Shown: positions 36,943-46,858 of the stretch, piece after piece
Layout: each line of letters opens with the position of its first letter
Position numbering within the stretch: position 1 is the stretch's first letter
From: an uncultured SAR116 cluster alpha proteobacterium
GTDB lineage: Bacteria > Pseudomonadota > Alphaproteobacteria > Puniceispirillales > Puniceispirillaceae
Assembly (NCBI GenBank): GCA_902518965.1
Contig: CABYIQ010000001.1
Span: 62,001-126,000, forward strand
Length of the DNA stretch: 64,000 nt
Direction of reading: 5' to 3'
Program-made: the position numbers and the translations under genes
The notes under the pieces: model-generated
Seen by the model: only the letters and a program-made list of their open reading frames with translations
What the model was told of the DNA's origin: nothing
Databases searched by the model: none

Positions 36943-39480
36943 TTAATCCAGTGTCCGGGCAACTTCTGTGATCTCAAAACATTCGATCATATCGCCTTCT
37001 TGAATATCGGAATAATTTTCAAAGGCCATACCACATTCCATGGATTCCCGGACCTCTTTTACCTCATCTTTAAAGCGACGCAGAGTCTTTAGTGACCCTT
37101 CATGGATTACCACATTATCCCGCAACAACCTGACTTTACAACCCCGTTTGATAATTCCTTCGGTTACCATACAACCAGCAACTTTGCCTGATTTTGATAC
37201 GGAGAACACTTGCCGAATTTCGGCATAGCCAATGAAATCTTCCTGGCTATCCGGACTAAGCAGGCCGCCCATAGCTGCCTTTACTTCATCGATCAGTTCA
37301 TAAATTATAGAATGATACCGTATTTCAACATTATCACGTTTTGCCAAATCACGAGCCTGCGGAATCGCACGCACATTAAAGCCAATCACCATCGCCTGTG
37401 ATGCTGCAGCAAGAGATATATCTGATTCAGACAATGCTCCTACGCCACCGATTAGAATGCGGGCTTTCACCTGTTCTGTGCCAAGCTTATCCAACGCAGT
37501 GCGAATAGCTTCTAGAGACCCATGCACATCTGTCTTGATGACAATCGGCAGTTCTTCTGCTTCGCCAGCTGCAATTGCAGTCAACATCTGTTCGACTGAT
37601 CCACGGGCGGACACAGCAGCCTGTGTGTCTCTTATCCGACGCGAACGGTATTCAGCAATTTCTCGCGCGCGGGATTCTGTTTCAACAACAGAAAATTGAT
37701 CACCAGCCATTGGCGTTCCATTGAGGCCAAGAACCTCAACAGGCTGGCCTGGCAGAGCTGATTTGAGCTGCTTGCCCTTGTCATTCAGCAAGGCACGAAC
37801 CCGACCTGATTCAGCTCCAGTTACGAAAACATCTCCAACACGCAATGTGCCGCGCTGGACAAGAACCGTGGCTACCGACCCGCGTCCACGTTCAACTTTT
37901 GCCTCAACAACTGTCCCTTCAGCGTCACGCTCAGGATTTGCTTTCAATTCAAGCAATTCAGCCTGAAGTAATATTGCTTCTTCGAGCTTATCTAGGCCTG
38001 AGCCAGTATGGGCCGATACATCTACACACAATATATCGCCACCAAAATCTTCGGTGACAATCTCATGTTGAAGAAGATCATTGCGAACCCGGCGAGGGTC
38101 TGCTTCAGTTTTATCGCATTTATTGACAGCAACAATAATTGGACAGCCTGCAGCTTTAGCATGATTTATAGCTTCAATAGTCTGTGCTTTAACTGAATCA
38201 TCAGCTGCTACAACCAGAACAACAATATCTGTTGTTACTGCCCCACGGGAGCGCATTTCAGTAAAAGCTTCATGACCAGGGGTATCAATAAACGTGAACA
38301 CATTACCAGAGCCCGTTTTGATCTGATAAGCACCAATATGCTGAGTAATCCCACCTGTTTCACCTGCTGCCACATCGGTTGCTCTAATCGCATCGAGTAG
38401 GCTGGTTTTGCCATGGTCAACATGACCCATAACAGTAACTACAGGTGGACGTGGCTTTAAATCAGCCTCATTATCTGGCGCGCCTGTTAGCCCGTCTTCG
38501 ATATCTGATTCAGACACGCGCTGCACTCTATGCCCAAATTCCATTGTCACAAGTTCAGCAGTTTCAGCATCAATTGTCTGGGTCACAGTGGCCATAATGC
38601 CCTGTTTCATTAATTCCTTGACAATGTCAGCAGCCCGTTCAGCCATTCTGTTTGCAAGCTCTTGGACTGTAATAGTGTCTGGGATTACAACATCACGAAC
38701 CTGTTTAACCTGTGGCTGGTCTTCACGCATTCGTGCTTTTTCTCGCTGCCGCCGAACAGAAGCTAACGAGCGCTGTCGTGAATCACCCTCTGATAAAGCC
38801 TGCGATATTGTAATTTTACCTGTACGGCGACGATCTATATTGCCACGTTTTTGATTTGCTGGCCGGCGCGGCGCCTCTGCTTCCTCTGACCGGCGCCGCC
38901 CACGTATTGGCGCGCCTTCACGCACCGGAAGAGGCGCTATTGAGTTGACGTCCCGTTCTGTCGAGCGGCTCCGCGCCTGACGTTGCGCATTTTCAGTTGC
39001 AAGCCGTTCCATTTCTGTTTGACGAATAGCCGCTGACTTTTTTTCAATTTCTGCAAGCTCAGCCATCTCAGCGCGGCGGCGGGATTCACGCGGATCAGTC
39101 GCTTTTTTCCCGGCTTCTTTTTCTTCATCATCATTTTCAGATTGGCTGCTTTCGGCTAGTGCTGTTTGTGTCTTTGACAGCCCCTCTTGAAGCACTTTAA
39201 TTCTATTGGCGCGTTCTGCTGCTGTTAGGCGGTCATCCATTTGCGCCGACGTTTCAACCGTCCCTTCTTTAGGTACAAGTGTCTCTGGCTGCGTAGGGGG
39301 AGAAGTCCGCAAAGCTGGGTTCAGAACACGTTTGCGTCTGACTTCAACCTGCACGTTTTTGCCGCGACTTGCAGACACGCCGCTCCTCAGCGTCGTCTGA
39401 TCAAGCCCACTACCACCAAGTGTGAGTTTGCCACTTCCTGACAAGCTCAATTTTTTCGGCTTACTATTTTTTTCGCTCAT
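36943..39480 (-). CDS. infB: Translation initiation factor IF-2
   Basis: An 845-residue initiation GTPase. The N-terminal about 270 residues are charged and low in complexity (Arg/Glu-rich runs), usual for the IF-2 N-domain. The G domain follows with [26 protein letters not shown] and NKCD. Domain II and the C-terminal fMet-tRNA-binding domain ([20 protein letters not shown] region) complete it. It sits between ylxR and rbfA; a possible internal promoter lies upstream. Confidence 0.97.
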   Translation of the reverse strand: MSEKNSKPKKLSLSGSGKLTLGGSGLDQTTLRSGVSASRGKNVQVEVRRKRVLNPALRTSPPTQPETLVPKEGTVETSAQMDDRLTAAERANRIKVLQEGLSKTQTALAESSQSENDDEEKEAGKKATDPRESRRRAEMAELAEIEKKSAAIRQTEMERLATENAQRQARSRSTERDVNSIAPLPVREGAPIRGRRRSEEAEAPRRPANQKRGNIDRRRTGKITISQALSEGDSRQRSLASVRRQREKARMREDQPQVKQVRDVVIPDTITVQELANRMAERAADIVKELMKQGIMATVTQTIDAETAELVTMEFGHRVQRVSESDIEDGLTGAPDNEADLKPRPPVVTVMGHVDHGKTSLLDAIRATDVAAGETGGITQHIGAYQIKTGSGNVFTFIDTPGHEAFTEMRSRGAVTTDIVVLVVAADDSVKAQTIEAINHAKAAGCPIIVAVNKCDKTEADPRRVRNDLLQHEIVTEDFGGDILCVDVSAHTGSGLDKLEEAILLQAELLELKANPERDAEGTVVEAKVERGRGSVATVLVQRGTLRVGDVFVTGAESGRVRALLNDKGKQLKSALPGQPVEVLGLNGTPMAGDQFSVVETESRAREIAEYRSRRIRDTQAAVSARGSVEQMLTAIAAGEAEELPIVIKTDVHGSLEAIRTALDKLGTEQVKARILIGGVGALSESDISLAAASQAMVIGFNVRAIPQARDLAKRDNVEIRYHSIIYELIDEVKAAMGGLLSPDSQEDFIGYAEIRQVFSVSKSGKVAGCMVTEGIIKRGCKVRLLRDNVVIHEGSLKTLRRFKDEVKEVRESMECGMAFENYSDIQEGDMIECFEITEVARTLD

Positions 39481-39510
39481 AAACGACCTTTCCGAATCAA
39501 TCCTGCTAGC

Positions 39511-39530
39511 ATTATAAGTCCCCGGGGCTT
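39511..39530 (-). promoter_or_regulatory. Possible internal infB promoter element with a palindrome
   Basis: A perfect minus-strand -10 TATAAT (plus 39511-39516) abuts a near-perfect 15-bp palindrome AAGTCCCCGGGGCTT (39516-39530) in the 126-bp gap between ylxR and infB. No good -35 sits at the normal spacing, so promoter status is tentative. Confidence 0.3.
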
Positions 39531-39606
39531 TGCAAACGCAGCATTAATAAGCTGTGTGCTTGGTAATACACCTGCTTGCCACCAAAAGACAAGCATTGCG
39601 CGCCAA

Positions 39607-40242
39607 CTATCTTTTGTCATTAGCTTTTGCTACTCCTCGCCAACGCCGTAATTCTGTTCTCAACAGCGTCTCTAGCTGCCGCTCCGCTGATGAAGCTGAT
39701 CGGAACACCCCGGCATAAGCAACAGATGTGCTTCCTGAAACCTGGCCAAGCCAAACAGAGGGAACACCCTTTTCTATCCACTCTGGCTGACAGCCACTGA
39801 TCAGCTTCTGTGTCTCGCGTGGACTGGCATCATCACCAACCAACAAGCCGGACAAAAGAGCTTGGCTGCGCAGCTTTCCACCGCCGGCAACCAACACCCC
39901 AACTTTCCGCATCATAGACAAACGCGCAATCAACTGGTCGGCTAAACGGCGGTCCAAATTATCAAGAAAATTATCACTAATTCGGACAGTCCGCTTAAGA
40001 TGTCTGCTGAAATGGTTCCCTGATATGGCCTGGTCTATGGTTTCGCGCACTGCACTGACCCAGACTCCGCGGCCACCAAGCTTATTGCCTGTATCAGCGA
40101 CTAGCTCGCCGTCCGGCGAGGCAACAAAACGAATCAAAACAGCCTTGTCAGCGATCTCACCTGTAATGATGCATTTGCGCTGCGGCCTGGAAAGCTTGAT
40201 GTTAGCCTGTTCCAATTCTGGAGATGTATATGGAGATGACAT
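39607..40242 (-). CDS. YlxR (DUF448) RNA-binding protein with an L7Ae-like C-terminal domain
   Basis: A 211-residue protein of the nusA-infB operon. The N-terminal YlxR domain has RKCIITGEIADKAVLIRFV, LGGRGVWV and conserved basic positions. The C-terminal half (RKVGVLVAGGGKLRSQALLSGLLVGDDAS) looks like the L7Ae/L30e-like domain fused to YlxR in alphaproteobacteria. The exact role is poorly known; YlxR proteins have been linked to rRNA or RNase P function and to transcription. It starts 29 bp after nusA. Confidence 0.88.
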   Translation of the reverse strand: MSSPYTSPELEQANIKLSRPQRKCIITGEIADKAVLIRFVASPDGELVADTGNKLGGRGVWVSAVRETIDQAISGNHFSRHLKRTVRISDNFLDNLDRRLADQLIARLSMMRKVGVLVAGGGKLRSQALLSGLLVGDDASPRETQKLISGCQPEWIEKGVPSVWLGQVSGSTSVAYAGVFRSASSAERQLETLLRTELRRWRGVAKANDKR

Positions 40243-40271
40243 ATGTCCGTCCTCCCTGAACCTCTCATCTC

Positions 40272-41837
40272 TCAGCTATCCGCAGTTTCAGCAGCTTCAG
40301 CTGCTGCTGTTTCAACGACCGAATTATCTTCAGTCTGCTCATCTGCAAACCAATGTGCCCGGGCAGCCATGATAATATCACCAGCGACTGTTTCATCATC
40401 AATGCCATGCTCACTGAGAAGTCCAACCAGCTCCTCACTGTCTAGTTCAGCCAAATCATCAAGGCATAAGATTTTATTTTCAGCTAAGGTCAGAATCATG
40501 CTACGGGACAAATAATCAACTTCTTTCAGATCATCCTTAACCTTTAGCTCAACCAAAGCAGACGTTATTCGGCTAGTTTCCGCCTCAACAAACTCTGTTG
40601 CGCGGCTTTGAAGTTCAGTAGCGATATCCTCATCAAAGCCTTGTATGAGCGCAAGATCACTTACAGGTGTCAATGCAATATCGTCGACAGACACAAATCC
40701 TTCCGCTACTAGTAGATGGGCTATCACATCATCAATGTTCAACGCTTCAATAAAGCGCGTGGAGCGTGTCTTAAATTCTTCCTGCCTACGTTCTGATTCT
40801 TCGGCTTCAGACAAGATATCGATATACCAACCGGTAAGCTGGGAGGCCAGGCGCACGTTCTGTCCACGCCGTCCAATAGCAAGGCTGAGCTGGTCATCAG
40901 GCACAACCACCTCAACACGCCCAGCAACCTCATCAACCACGACCTTCGCTACCTCAGCTGGAGCTAGCGCGTTTACAATAAAGGTCACCGGGTCTTCCGA
41001 GAATGGAATAATTTCAATTTTTTCACCCTGCAACTCACTGACCACAGCTTGGACACGGCTACCTCTTAAGCCAACACAAGCGCCAACTGGATCAATTGAT
41101 GTGTCACGTGATAAAACAGAAATTTTTGCGCGGCTTCCAGGCTCTCTAGCAACAGCCTTAATCTCTATTATGCCATCATAGATTTCCGGCACTTCCTGCG
41201 TGAACAGCTTAGCCATAAATTCATTGGCACCGCGGGACAAGAAAATCTGGGGACCACGCACCTCCTCGCGTACATCAACGATATAAGCTCGAACGCGATC
41301 ACCTTGATTGAGATTTTCGCGTGGAATCATCTCTTCACGCCGGATTACGCCTTCAGCACGGCCAAGATCGACGGTAATTGAATAACTTTCAGCGCGTTTG
41401 ACGGTGCCCAAAACCACCTCACCAACACGGTCCTTATATTCCTGATATTGGCGCGCACGCTCAGCTTCGCGAACTTTTTGAGAAATAACCTGCTTTGCTG
41501 TCTGCGCGGCAATCCGGCCAAATTCAATAGGAGGCAGTGGCTGGCGGAGAAAATCGCCAATGGTAAGACCGTGCTTTTCGCCTTCAGCCCCACTCATTTG
41601 GGTGGAATCATCTTCCACCTCATCAACAACTTCCGTCCACCGTTCGAGCTGTATTGACCCTGTTTTACGGTCAATCATTGCGCGGATATCTCGATCGTTA
41701 CCATATTTGGACCTTCCTGCCTTCTGAATAGCCTCTTCCATCGCCATGATGACCTCTTCACGCTCAATTGATTTTTCACGCGCAACGACATCCGCAATCT
41801 GCATCAATTCAAGTCCGGGAATTGAAGATGTGTCCAT
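40272..41837 (-). CDS. nusA: Transcription termination/antitermination factor NusA
   Basis: A 521-residue RNA polymerase-binding factor. The N-terminal domain is followed by S1 (GEVVLGTVKRAESYSITVDLG), KH1 (GSRAKISVLSRDTSIDPVGACVG) and KH2 (LAIGRRGQNVRLASQLTGW), then acidic C-terminal repeats rich in Asp and Glu. NusA modulates pausing and intrinsic termination, which is relevant because a promoter-terminator leader lies upstream of this operon. It is 37 bp downstream of rimP. Confidence 0.97.
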   Translation of the reverse strand: MDTSSIPGLELMQIADVVAREKSIEREEVIMAMEEAIQKAGRSKYGNDRDIRAMIDRKTGSIQLERWTEVVDEVEDDSTQMSGAEGEKHGLTIGDFLRQPLPPIEFGRIAAQTAKQVISQKVREAERARQYQEYKDRVGEVVLGTVKRAESYSITVDLGRAEGVIRREEMIPRENLNQGDRVRAYIVDVREEVRGPQIFLSRGANEFMAKLFTQEVPEIYDGIIEIKAVAREPGSRAKISVLSRDTSIDPVGACVGLRGSRVQAVVSELQGEKIEIIPFSEDPVTFIVNALAPAEVAKVVVDEVAGRVEVVVPDDQLSLAIGRRGQNVRLASQLTGWYIDILSEAEESERRQEEFKTRSTRFIEALNIDDVIAHLLVAEGFVSVDDIALTPVSDLALIQGFDEDIATELQSRATEFVEAETSRITSALVELKVKDDLKEVDYLSRSMILTLAENKILCLDDLAELDSEELVGLLSEHGIDDETVAGDIIMAARAHWFADEQTEDNSVVETAAAEAAETADS

Positions 41838-41874
41838 AAGTTCCTGCCTCTTCTTTTAGCTTAAGATCAATATA

Positions 41875-42414
41875 CTAGTCAGTTTGTCTGAGTGAATTTT
41901 GTTTGCCTGGCTTGATGCGCCGGGCTTGTTGTTTTAACTTCGAATAATATTCCGTCGGGTCCAACTTTGCGGAATCAATATCCGAAAATGCGAAACTTAT
42001 CCGGCCTGTTCGTGTTTCAATTGTGATGTTGCCTTTCCGATCAATGCCAGTAAGGCGCCCCTTAAACCGCTTCTGCCCAGCCTGCATTTGTAGCAATGTA
42101 ACCTTCACCTGTTCGCCTGCGAAACGCGTGAAGTCAGTTTCACGTGTAAGGGGTCGGTCAATCCCTGGTGAGCTAATTTCCAGCATATAAGCCTGGTCAA
42201 TAGGGTCTTCCACATCCAGAACAGCAGCTAAATGACGACTGATTGTTTCACAATCCTCAACAGTCATATCTCTGTCTTCACAAGGCTCTGCCATAATCTG
42301 CAACGCAGCCCGGCCGGCCTGTGAACCACCACCAGAAAATTGAATACGCACGCAATCGAAGCCCAGACTAGACAGAGCAGGCGTGATCATTTTTTCAAAT
42401 TTCTGTACACTCAT
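41875..42414 (-). CDS. rimP: Ribosome maturation factor RimP
   Basis: A 179-residue 30S maturation factor. SLGFDCVRIQFSGGGSQAGRAALQIM and YMLEISSPGIDRPLTRETDFTRFAG are the RimP signatures, and the C-terminal SH3-like domain ends in the basic YYSKLKQQARRIKPGKQ. First gene of the rimP-nusA-ylxR-infB-rbfA-truB-rpsO-pnp cluster. Its 139-bp leader holds a strong promoter and a terminator hairpin. Confidence 0.95.
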   Translation of the reverse strand: MSVQKFEKMITPALSSLGFDCVRIQFSGGGSQAGRAALQIMAEPCEDRDMTVEDCETISRHLAAVLDVEDPIDQAYMLEISSPGIDRPLTRETDFTRFAGEQVKVTLLQMQAGQKRFKGRLTGIDRKGNITIETRTGRISFAFSDIDSAKLDPTEYYSKLKQQARRIKPGKQNSLRQTD

Positions 42415-42455
42415 TCTCAGACTATATGTTGTTCATGTTCATACTAAAAAATTGC

Positions 42456-42483
42456 AATAAAAAAGGCGGGCTTTTAGCCCACC
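42456..42483 (-). terminator. Intrinsic terminator/attenuator in the trmB-rimP gap
   Basis: On the minus strand GGTGGGC-5nt-GCCCGCC (plus 42465-42483, one G-U pair) is followed by six T (plus 42459-42464), a textbook rho-independent terminator; a second six-T run follows about seven bases on. It lies 70 bp after the trmB stop but also about 20 nt downstream of the predicted start of the rimP promoter, so it may act on both transcripts. Confidence 0.85.
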
Positions 42484-42510
42484 GGATTTTCACGTCTGGT
42501 TTTCTTAACA

Positions 42511-42539
42511 ATTATAGACATAACATAGGAAAAATGCAA
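42511..42539 (-). promoter_or_regulatory. Strong sigma-70-like promoter for the rimP-nusA-infB operon
   Basis: On the minus strand TTGCAT (plus 42534-42539) is followed after exactly 17 bp by a perfect TATAAT (plus 42511-42516), predicting a transcription start near 42504. It is the best promoter match I saw in the window and it lies upstream of the terminator at 42456-42483. Confidence 0.7.
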
Positions 42540-42553
42540 GCGAGAGTTGCCAG

Positions 42554-43246
42554 CTAGTTGCGTTTGAAGTCAAACCAGCTGGATGCACGTCCTTCATGTT
42601 CACCCTTCACCATGTATCGTGACTGTGGCCAGTTAGAAGGACGTAAACGCCAATCCTTAGCTGATTGAGCCGTCCATCTGAATGCGGAATTACGTAACAC
42701 CTCAGCCAGCAACCAAGATTTTGCAACAGGGTGATCGCTGGCAAAACGCAAACTGCCCCCCGGTTTAAGACAGAATGCCAGCTTGTCCAGCATGGAGGGG
42801 CTGAAAATCCGCCTTTTAGCATGTCGGGTCTTTGGCCAAGGATCAGGAAACATCACATATACAGATGTAAATGATGATTCTGGCAAGTTATCCAGCATCA
42901 GACGAACATCATCAGGCCAAATTCTAATATTCTTAAGATTTTGTTCGTCAATATGGCGCAGCAGACTGACAATGCCATTAATGAAAGGTTCTGCGCCAAT
43001 AAAGGCTGTATCTGGTCTAGCTTTGGCAAGAGCCGCCAGATGCTCGCCACCCCCAAATCCAATTTCAAGCGATAAGGAGGCACTTGGATCCACAGGGAAA
43101 CATGCTAATAAACTATCCGTTGTGTGCGGACCGGCAGGCAGAACAAATTCTGGTAACAATTTATCTAACCTTTTTTGCATGGCTGCGCTGAGTGGCCGGC
43201 CTTTACGCCGGCCGAAAAAACGGGGGGGCTGTTTTATGTCCTTCAC
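42554..43246 (-). CDS. trmB: tRNA (guanine-N7-)-methyltransferase
   Basis: A 230-residue SAM enzyme for m7G46 of tRNA. FFGRRKGRPLSAAMQKRLDKL is the N-terminal motif, LEIGFGGGEHLAALAKARP the SAM-binding loop, and VMFPDPWPKTRHAKRRI the TrmB catalytic signature. The start codon is GTG at 43246, with AGAGAT upstream. Last gene of the miaB-to-trmB run, closed by the terminator 70 bp downstream. Confidence 0.96.
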   Translation of the reverse strand: MKDIKQPPRFFGRRKGRPLSAAMQKRLDKLLPEFVLPAGPHTTDSLLACFPVDPSASLSLEIGFGGGEHLAALAKARPDTAFIGAEPFINGIVSLLRHIDEQNLKNIRIWPDDVRLMLDNLPESSFTSVYVMFPDPWPKTRHAKRRIFSPSMLDKLAFCLKPGGSLRFASDHPVAKSWLLAEVLRNSAFRWTAQSAKDWRLRPSNWPQSRYMVKGEHEGRASSWFDFKRN

Positions 43247-43288
43247 AGCATATCTCTCATGTTGAAGACTTTGATATTTTTGTTCGAA

Positions 43289-44473
43289 TCACCCAATTGC
43301 CGCCAGCAGATTGTCAATTAGATCTCGAGCCTCCCAGCTGAATGACCCTGGACCAGCTTCACCTGCGATGCGGCCAAAATGGCCATAAGCGGAACTTGGC
43401 ACATAGATTGGCTTGTTTAGACCGAGATGTTCGCGGATGCTGCGCGGGGTCAAGCCCATAACCTCACCTTTTGTAAGGATATTTGCCAGTATAGAGTCAT
43501 CCATCCGGCCTGTACCATATGTGTTTACATAAACTGAAACAGGGGTCGCGACACCGATCGCATAGGCAATCTGTATCGTACATTTTTCAGCCAATTCGGC
43601 TGCAACTATATTTTTTGCAAGATACCGGGCAGCATAAGCAGCTGACCTATCAACCTTTGTTGGGTCTTTACCTGAAAAGGCACCACCACCATGCGGGGCT
43701 GCACCGCCATAGGTGTCGACAATAATCTTTCGGCCAGTCAATCCAGCGTCACCATCTGGCCCACCAATTTCAAATCGGCCTGTTGGGTTAATCAGAAAAT
43801 CATCTTCACCAACCATCCATCCCTCTGGCAGAATGTCCGCTACCACCGGGGTGATCAGCTTTCGTATGTCGTTAACAGATGCCCCAGATGCATGCTGGGT
43901 AGAAATAACCAATTTATCAACGCCTAGGACCGCACCACTATCATCATAGCGCAAAGTCACCTGTGACTTGGAATCAGGGCCCAAAATACTATCTTTGTTT
44001 GCCTTGCGAACTGAAGCCAGCTTTTTTAAGATCTGATGGGAATAATGGATCGGTGCAGGCATCAGTTCATCTGTTTCGCGGCACGCATAGCCAAACATCA
44101 GGCCCTGATCACCAGCTCCTTCATCCTTGCCTGAGTTGGCATCAACACCCTGTGCAATATGCGCAGACTGTTCATGTAAATAATTCTGAAATTCAAAATC
44201 AGCGTGATGGAATTTTTCCTGCTCGTACCCAATATCTTTAATAGCCGCTCGCACGCAACTTTCAATCTCTGCCATGATCCTATCAAGATTATCTGCAGAC
44301 GCTCTAACCTCACCCGCAAGAATTATCCGGTTAGTTGTAGCCATGGTCTCACATGCAACTCGAGCTTCAGGCTCATACGATAGGAACAAATCCAAAACCG
44401 TATCAGAAACCCTATCACAAACCTTGTCCGGGTGGCCTTCTGAAACTGATTCCGAAGTGAATAAATATGACAT
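43289..44473 (-). CDS. metK: S-adenosylmethionine synthetase
   Basis: A 394-residue enzyme making SAM from methionine and [21 protein letters not shown], the [12 protein letters not shown] hexapeptide-like motif, and the P-loop-like [19 protein letters not shown] are all intact. The lnt-metK gap is only 35 bp and shows no SAM-responsive riboswitch. It is usual in this position next to trmB. Confidence 0.97.
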   Translation of the reverse strand: MSYLFTSESVSEGHPDKVCDRVSDTVLDLFLSYEPEARVACETMATTNRIILAGEVRASADNLDRIMAEIESCVRAAIKDIGYEQEKFHHADFEFQNYLHEQSAHIAQGVDANSGKDEGAGDQGLMFGYACRETDELMPAPIHYSHQILKKLASVRKANKDSILGPDSKSQVTLRYDDSGAVLGVDKLVISTQHASGASVNDIRKLITPVVADILPEGWMVGEDDFLINPTGRFEIGGPDGDAGLTGRKIIVDTYGGAAPHGGGAFSGKDPTKVDRSAAYAARYLAKNIVAAELAEKCTIQIAYAIGVATPVSVYVNTYGTGRMDDSILANILTKGEVMGLTPRSIREHLGLNKPIYVPSSAYGHFGRIAGEAGPGSFSWEARDLIDNLLAAIG

Positions 44474-44508
44474 TACTCTTCCTTACATCATGCACATGTA
44501 TTGTTAGT

Positions 44509-46002
44509 TTATCCGTTCTTATTGCGTCTTTGGTGAGAAAATTCAAGCCACAATGACATAAGCAAATAAACAAGCAGAAGCAATAGAGGGGCAACCATGC
44601 GCAGTTGCGTATAAACTGTTCCCTCTAGAGCTGGAGGCACGGGCACATCAATCACAGCAGCAGCGCCCAATTCAGAGCGCGCAAGCACACGCCCGTAAGC
44701 ATCAATGGCCCCTGAAATCCCGGTATTGGCAACCCTGAAAACAGGCAATCCTTCTTCAATAGCCCGCATGCGTGCTTGTGCAAAATGCTGATGTGGCCCT
44801 GCAGTTTGGCCAAACCAGGCATCATTACTCAAGGTCAACAACACGTCGGGCCGAAAGTTATCTGCTGCAATGAAGTCAGGAAATATTATCTCATAGCAGA
44901 TCAGAACCCTAAAACTGCCAATATCAGACACAATTACCGGTTGTGCAGCCTGTCCCTGTTTAATATCAACTGACCCGGCTATGACATCGACAAAAGGTAT
45001 ACCACGGAAAGGCACATATTCACCAAACGGAACCAGATGCTGTTTATCATAAATTTGCTGCAGTTGACCACTACGGTCAAAAAACAAGACAGAATTAAAT
45101 AGATTTCCTGCCTCATCACGGCGCAAGATTCCAGTTGCCATCATACCAGACGGACCACTGATAAGTTTTGCCATATTTTTAACCAGCTCTGGCTCATGTG
45201 GCCAAACACTCGCCAGAGCTGCTTCTGGCAACACCGTCAGATTTGAAGAATTTGGTTCTTGCCGCGCCAATGCAATCATCTTATCAAGGTGGGCTCCACG
45301 TTGGTCAAAGTCCCATTTATCTTGCTGGGAAATGTTCGGCTGGATCAGCCTAACAATTGGAGCCACCTCATCCATGTCTAGCGCTGGTGGAAATGTGCGC
45401 ACGCGATCTGCTGACAGTATAAGACAGAAAAAAAATGGCGTTAAGGAAGAACAAAACAGACTAAATCGGCGCTGCATTATAAGCGAGGGAGCCACAATCA
45501 TTGACAACACCAGAAAATTCAGACCATTCTGGCCGACAAAAGATGCCCCCTGCGCCAATATCGGCGAGCCCAAAAATGCATGTGCTGTGACATTCCAAGG
45601 AAAACCTGTCAGCATAACCGAACGCAAATAATCAGCACATCCAAGACAGATGATGAACCCAATTAACCGTGCAGATGGGCTTGAAAAAACCCTAAAGGCC
45701 AAAGCTGCTCCTGCTGCCCAGAATAAAGCCAGAAACAATGGAAACAGCAAACACACAAAAGGCAGCAGAAGCAGTTGCAGCCCCCCATCAACAAATAATG
45801 ATGAACCAATCCAATATAAAGACGCCATAAACCAACCCAAGGAGGACAGTCCAACATATAATGCGGCCTGCCGAGCGGTAAGAGCATTTACAGCAAAATA
45901 AAAAACAGGCGAGAAGAAAAATATAGCTGGCACAATTTCCACGGGGGGCAGAGCCAGACTTGCAACCATACCAGCACATAGGAAAAATATGTATTTAGGC
46001 AT
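44509..46002 (-). CDS. lnt: Apolipoprotein N-acyltransferase
   Basis: About 497 residues. Several hydrophobic segments in the first about 200 residues are followed by a periplasmic nitrilase-like domain. The catalytic triad is present: Glu in VLPEAALAS, Lys in YDKQHLVPFGEYVPF and Cys in VLICYEIIFPD. A C-terminal membrane helix closes it. It N-acylates outer-membrane lipoproteins. The ATG at 46002 overlaps the corC stop by 8 bp; an ATG at 46038 would lengthen the overlap. Confidence 0.95.
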   Translation of the reverse strand: MPKYIFFLCAGMVASLALPPVEIVPAIFFFSPVFYFAVNALTARQAALYVGLSSLGWFMASLYWIGSSLFVDGGLQLLLLPFVCLLFPLFLALFWAAGAALAFRVFSSPSARLIGFIICLGCADYLRSVMLTGFPWNVTAHAFLGSPILAQGASFVGQNGLNFLVLSMIVAPSLIMQRRFSLFCSSLTPFFFCLILSADRVRTFPPALDMDEVAPIVRLIQPNISQQDKWDFDQRGAHLDKMIALARQEPNSSNLTVLPEAALASVWPHEPELVKNMAKLISGPSGMMATGILRRDEAGNLFNSVLFFDRSGQLQQIYDKQHLVPFGEYVPFRGIPFVDVIAGSVDIKQGQAAQPVIVSDIGSFRVLICYEIIFPDFIAADNFRPDVLLTLSNDAWFGQTAGPHQHFAQARMRAIEEGLPVFRVANTGISGAIDAYGRVLARSELGAAAVIDVPVPPALEGTVYTQLRMVAPLLLLLVYLLMSLWLEFSHQRRNKNG

Positions 46003-46858
46003 CCGCAAACAAAGGCTTGTCACCTTCATTCTTTGCATTCAAGCCAGAAATTCGAACAATATTCACTCGCCGTGGGTCTGAATCAAGCACCTCAAATTCA
46101 AGACCGCTTTCATGAATAATTACCTCACCACGCACAGGCACATAGCCTGCTGTCGTGATCACAAGTCCACCAACTGTGTCCAGTTCTTCACGTTCATCAC
46201 CATCAAGACTAATATTATAAAGCAGCTCCAGAGAGCTCAACTCAAGCCGTGCATCTGCGACAACACTACCATCAGGTTCAACATCAACATGCGGGGCATC
46301 AGACTGGTCATGCTCATCTTCAATCTCACCAACAATTTCTTCAACCAAATCTTCGATTGTAATCAGCCCATCAATACCACCAAACTCATCTACAACAAGA
46401 GCAAGATGTAGACGCTTAAGTCGCATTTCCTGCAGCAAATCAAGGAGACGTATGGAAGGAGAGACAAATAATACGGGCCTGAGGAGATCTGAAAGTGACG
46501 CCGGCTCACGGTCAAGCGCATGTGCGATCAGATCCTTGATGTGCAACATCCCCAACAACTCATCCATGTTGCCTTTATGGGCAGGCACTCGGCTATGAGC
46601 TGCTTCACTAATTTGGCGGATAACAGATTCAAACCCCTCTGTAATATCCACCGAAACAATATCTGCGCGAGGGATCATTACATCTTCAGCCGAGATATCC
46701 CGCAGACCCAGCATATTCCGAAGTAGCAGACCTTCTTGACCGTCAAAGCCAGTGCCTTCTTTATCAATAAAAGTCTCGATCAGGCCCGTGACTTCATCAC
46801 GAACTGTTATTTGTTTTTTAAAAAAAGGCCACTTTGGTGTAAAATCAAACATGTTCAT
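45995..46858 (-). CDS. corC: CorC/HlyC-family CBS-domain protein
   Basis: A 287-residue cytoplasmic protein with two CBS motifs (DVMIPRADIVSVDITEG; HIKDLIAHAL and DEFGGIDGLITIEDLVEEIVGEIEDEHD) and a C-terminal transporter-associated CorC_HlyC domain (ADARLELSSLEL to VRISGL). Usually implicated in magnesium and cobalt efflux, with adenosine nucleotide binding. It overlaps ybeY by 4 bp and lnt by 8 bp, the conserved phoH-ybeY-corC-lnt order. Confidence 0.93.
   Translation of the reverse strand: MNMFDFTPKWPFFKKQITVRDEVTGLIETFIDKEGTGFDGQEGLLLRNMLGLRDISAEDVMIPRADIVSVDITEGFESVIRQISEAAHSRVPAHKGNMDELLGMLHIKDLIAHALDREPASLSDLLRPVLFVSPSIRLLDLLQEMRLKRLHLALVVDEFGGIDGLITIEDLVEEIVGEIEDEHDQSDAPHVDVEPDGSVVADARLELSSLELLYNISLDGDEREELDTVGGLVITTAGYVPVRGEVIIHESGLEFEVLDSDPRRVNIVRISGLNAKNEGDKPLFADA

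Noticed and set aside
44474-44508. SAM/SAH riboswitch before metK
   Set aside because: The lnt-metK gap is only 35 bp and shows no matching core.
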